Shown piece after piece: positions 61,557 through 64,000 of a stretch of DNA of 64,000 bases. The notes under the pieces are model-generated. The model saw only the letters and a program-made list of their open reading frames with translations, was not told the origin of the DNA and searched no databases. A program made the position numbers and the translations under genes. Source of the stretch: Craspedostauros australis (Eukaryota > Bacillariophyta > Bacillariophyceae > Mastogloiales > Achnanthaceae); the NCBI GenBank assembly GCA_026770025.1, contig JAMXDE010000048.1, positions 124,001 to 188,000 of the forward strand, given 5' to 3'. How positions within the stretch are numbered: position 1 is the stretch's first letter; every line of letters starts with the position of its first letter.

Positions 61557-64000
61557 CTACCCCGCGCCATCCGTCACGACGTAGTAGGCACCCTTCTCAT
61601 CCAGAGCCTTGAGCACTTCCGACAGCATCGGTCTGCTTTGCTGTTCGGCACTACCTGGGCGACCATCGATGCTTCTTGACATTGGCACCAGGGGTTGGTA
61701 GTGCCCCGGCAAATACTGGATGGTGATGGTGTTGGTGGACTGCCACTCCGGCGACTGCTCCTTGAAGAACTTGCCTTGGTAGACGTCGCAAATGCCGGAC
61801 ACCGTATCAAAGACGACGACGGCCCAATCGCTGAGCAGCGTATCGGGCGAATCCAGGAGGTAGACGAGGAAGTCGGAAAAGGCCTGCACCTCCTCGCCGA
61901 CCTTGCCGGCGGCCGCCCATTCGGGATGCGCTCGCACGACAGCGGCTTCGATGACGCGCTTCAGCTGCAACGCCGTCGCACGAATGAGGTACAGATCCTC
62001 GTCATCGAATTTGGGTGGCGCGCCGGAGGCGTCGGACAGCGAGCCATCGTGCGTGTCCGCAGTGTAGGCCGTGCGCAATTCATCGGGAGAGTCCTTGGCA
62101 CTTGCGCTACCATCTGCGAGGAGGGCGCCGATGCCATGGAGGTAGCTGGCGGCGAGGGAGAGGTAGAAGCAGGAGTTGTGGATGAGCTCCTCTTCTTCGT
62201 TGTGGTTTGTAGATCCGGCATCGTAGGCCATGAGGTACAGGACGTTGTGCAGGATGTCGCCCTGCGTGTCGAGCGTGTCGTTGAGGTTGGTGCCGTGGCT
62301 GGTGAAGAGCTCCTCCACGAGCCTGCGATGATCCTGCAGCTCCGAATCCCAATGGGACGTGCTCTTGAGCGCGAGCTTGTCCGGCATGGTGGCCGGATCG
62401 TTCCAGTTGCTGTTGCCGTTGGACTTGCTGGTGGCGGATGCGGCCTCGGCCTGTTCCGCAATCTGGGCAAGCAACGTGCGGTAGGCCTTGGCGATGTTGA
62501 AGAATGTGTCTGCTGACCCACCCTTGTCGGGATGGTGCACGCGCGCCAGCTTGCGGTACGCTGCCTTGCATTCCTCCAACGTGGGGAAGGTGTGGGATTT
62601 CGTGGGCAGACCCAAGATCTCCTGAGGCGACTTTCCAGTTCGGCCGTTGGCCCCTGTGTTGGACTTTCCTGGTGCCGATGCCGCTGGATACCTTGAGCCG
62701 GTGCTGGCATTGTGAGTGGCAGACTGCCTCGATGCGGAACCGGACATCCACGGAGCTTGGGTAGAACCGGGACGTCGCACCACCAACGCACAATCCAACA
62801 GCGACAGCTCCATGGCCCGTTTCAAGGCCTCCTCTTCGCACTGCTCCGGATGGGATTGGGCAAGGTAGGAGAAGGTCTGGTTGATGGAGTGATTCATCTG
62901 CATCTGCTCCGCCTCGTTGTTGTCCCTGCGATGCTTCATGCGTGGTTTTTGCCAGCCTTGGAACCATCTCCTCGGCTGTTGGTCGCCGCCAGCATTGTTG
63001 CGGTTGCTGGCATTATTGCGGCTGCTGGCATTGCGTTTGTTGCTGTTGTTGGTGTGATTATTGTTGTTGGATGGAAGTCCGATGCCGAATAGGGAGGTCG
63101 GAAGACGCGCCTGCTTGTGCCCTTGTTCGTAGACAGCAGTAGGTTCCATCGGCATGGACACTGGCATGGGAGAGATCGCGGCAGACATGGCAGACTCCGC
63201 GAAGGACGATCGTTGCATATTGAGAGACGATGCCGCATGTGTTGTTGTTGTTGTTGTCGGCGGTGGTGGCATGAAGGTGCGAAAGACGGCCGGAACATGC
63301 TTCGACACATCGATCTCCGACCAATGCTGTCCAACACGCAGACACGCCACGGCTTCCAACCACGTGCCGGCATCGAGGATCGGAACCTGATTCGATTCGG
63401 CCTGCGCCCAGGTCGTTTGAAGGTGCAGCGAGGAGTAGGTGTTGCGGACCGTCGGATCATTGGTGACGGGCGGTGGCCACACGGCGTGCGTGGCGTCGTT
63501 CAATGAATTGGCGACGGATCCGCCAAGCGAGGAGATGAAGGACGCGACATCATGCCCCACCTTGTCATGCGATAGCTTCTCGATGTAGGACACCTCGATG
63601 TGATCCGCGGCGTTGTCGATCTCCACAATCTCCGAATTCAGGTTGTTGGTGTGGGTGCTGCCGGCAAGGTCCTGTTCGCTGTAGACCGGGAGGACGTATA
63701 TCTTGGCACCCTGCAGCGGGTCTGTCGGCATGTCATCGCCGTCGTCCGCGACGAAGGAACGGTTGCCTCGGTTCAACATTTGCAATTGTAGGTTTCGCTC
63801 CGCGGCAGCTCTGCGTTCGAGGGCACGTTTCTGCTTCCTCTTGGAGTTTCGCTTCTTATTTTTCTTGTTCTTTGGCTTGCCGCCGTTGCCGTTGTTGCCT
63901 GTGTCGCTGGCGGCACTGCTGGTGGTGTGGTTGCTTTGACTGTCGAGGTAGCTTCCGTCGCTCCTTCTGGAGTTGTCAAGAAGGGGAGTAGCAATGGTAT
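61557..64000 (-). CDS. Multidomain protein: BRCT-like, UIM, J-domain and OTU-like; N-terminus outside window
   Basis: The frame is open from the right edge to the stop at 61557 (over 810 residues), with no start visible. Next to the edge is a Lys/Arg-rich segment (KPKNKKNKKRNSKRKQKR), a likely nuclear or nucleolar signal. A BRCT-like segment is at 63470-63545 (FISSLGGSVANSLNDATHAV). EEEALKRAMELSLLDCA at ~62795-62845 fits a ubiquitin-interacting motif. A J-domain follows (SPQEILGLP, AYRKLARVHHPDKGG; HPD at ~62530). The C-terminal ~250 residues resemble an OTU cysteine protease, with the candidate nucleophile in NSCFYLSLAASYL (~62160) and a His in LPGHYQPLVP (~61695). The combination suggests a chaperone-linked deubiquitinase. 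The BRCT and OTU calls are by pattern only. Confidence 0.75.
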   Translation of the reverse strand, partial: TIATPLLDNSRRSDGSYLDSQSNHTTSSAASDTGNNGNGGKPKNKKNKKRNSKRKQKRALERRAAAERNLQLQMLNRGNRSFVADDGDDMPTDPLQGAKIYVLPVYSEQDLAGSTHTNNLNSEIVEIDNAADHIEVSYIEKLSHDKVGHDVASFISSLGGSVANSLNDATHAVWPPPVTNDPTVRNTYSSLHLQTTWAQAESNQVPILDAGTWLEAVACLRVGQHWSEIDVSKHVPAVFRTFMPPPPTTTTTTHAASSLNMQRSSFAESAMSAAISPMPVSMPMEPTAVYEQGHKQARLPTSLFGIGLPSNNNNHTNNSNKRNASSRNNASNRNNAGGDQQPRRWFQGWQKPRMKHRRDNNEAEQMQMNHSINQTFSYLAQSHPEQCEEEALKRAMELSLLDCALVVRRPGSTQAPWMSGSASRQSATHNASTGSRYPAASAPGKSNTGANGRTGKSPQEILGLPTKSHTFPTLEECKAAYRKLARVHHPDKGGSADTFFNIAKAYRTLLAQIAEQAEAASATSKSNGNSNWNDPATMPDKLALKSTSHWDSELQDHRRLVEELFTSHGTNLNDTLDTQGDILHNVLYLMAYDAGSTNHNEEEELIHNSCFYLSLAASYLHGIGALLADGSASAKDSPDELRTAYTADTHDGSLSDASGAPPKFDDEDLYLIRATALQLKRVIEAAVVRAHPEWAAAGKVGEEVQAFSDFLVYLLDSPDTLLSDWAVVVFDTVSGICDVYQGKFFKEQSPEWQSTNTITIQYLPGHYQPLVPMSRSIDGRPGSAEQQSRPMLSEVLKALDEKGAYYVVTDGAG

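Overview
This window looks like nuclear DNA of a diatom. The main evidence is a full-length silicon transporter (SIT) reading frame with the four GXQ motifs of that family. Several N-termini also carry the signal peptide plus Ala-Phe/Ala-Trp motif used for import into diatom plastids, and there is a Ty1/copia element of the kind common in diatoms. Genes are mostly intronless or have short GT-AG introns of about 170-700 bp.

Layout. 1-3.6 kb: the 3' part of an open Ty1/copia pol and a probable 3' LTR. 4.5-5.9 kb: a plastid-targeted alpha/beta hydrolase. 8.0-13.3 kb: a 5.3 kb segment bounded by near-identical 53/54 bp inverted repeats with TA at each end. It holds a decayed LINE-like ORF1 and endonuclease fragment, and it ends 7 bp before the start codon of a thylakoid-targeted NTF2-like gene (13.3-14.2 kb). 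15.1-16.7 kb: the SIT gene, interrupted by one in-frame TGA. 17-19 kb: a 14-repeat ankyrin gene.

20-36 kb is a gene graveyard. It contains a broken sulfotransferase-like gene, a broken plastid saccharopine-dehydrogenase-like gene, two decayed ankyrin-BTB paralogues, a frameshifted RS-rich gene and a patchwork of segmental duplications.

36-64 kb is mostly intact. It holds a second ankyrin gene, an AP endonuclease with AT-hooks and a PIP-box-like insert, an Arp4-like nuclear actin, a GH2 beta-galactosidase, two paralogous secreted Pro-Thr-rich proteins with Lys-rich tails, a SAM methyltransferase, and a multidomain protein combining BRCT-like, UIM, J-domain and OTU-like segments that runs off the right edge.

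There is no operon-like logic. The most interesting items are the interrupted SIT, the J-domain/OTU fusion, the secreted protein pair and the inverted-repeat element that abuts a plastid gene. Gene calls come from reading frames, motifs and splice consensus only; no database or transcript comparison was possible.
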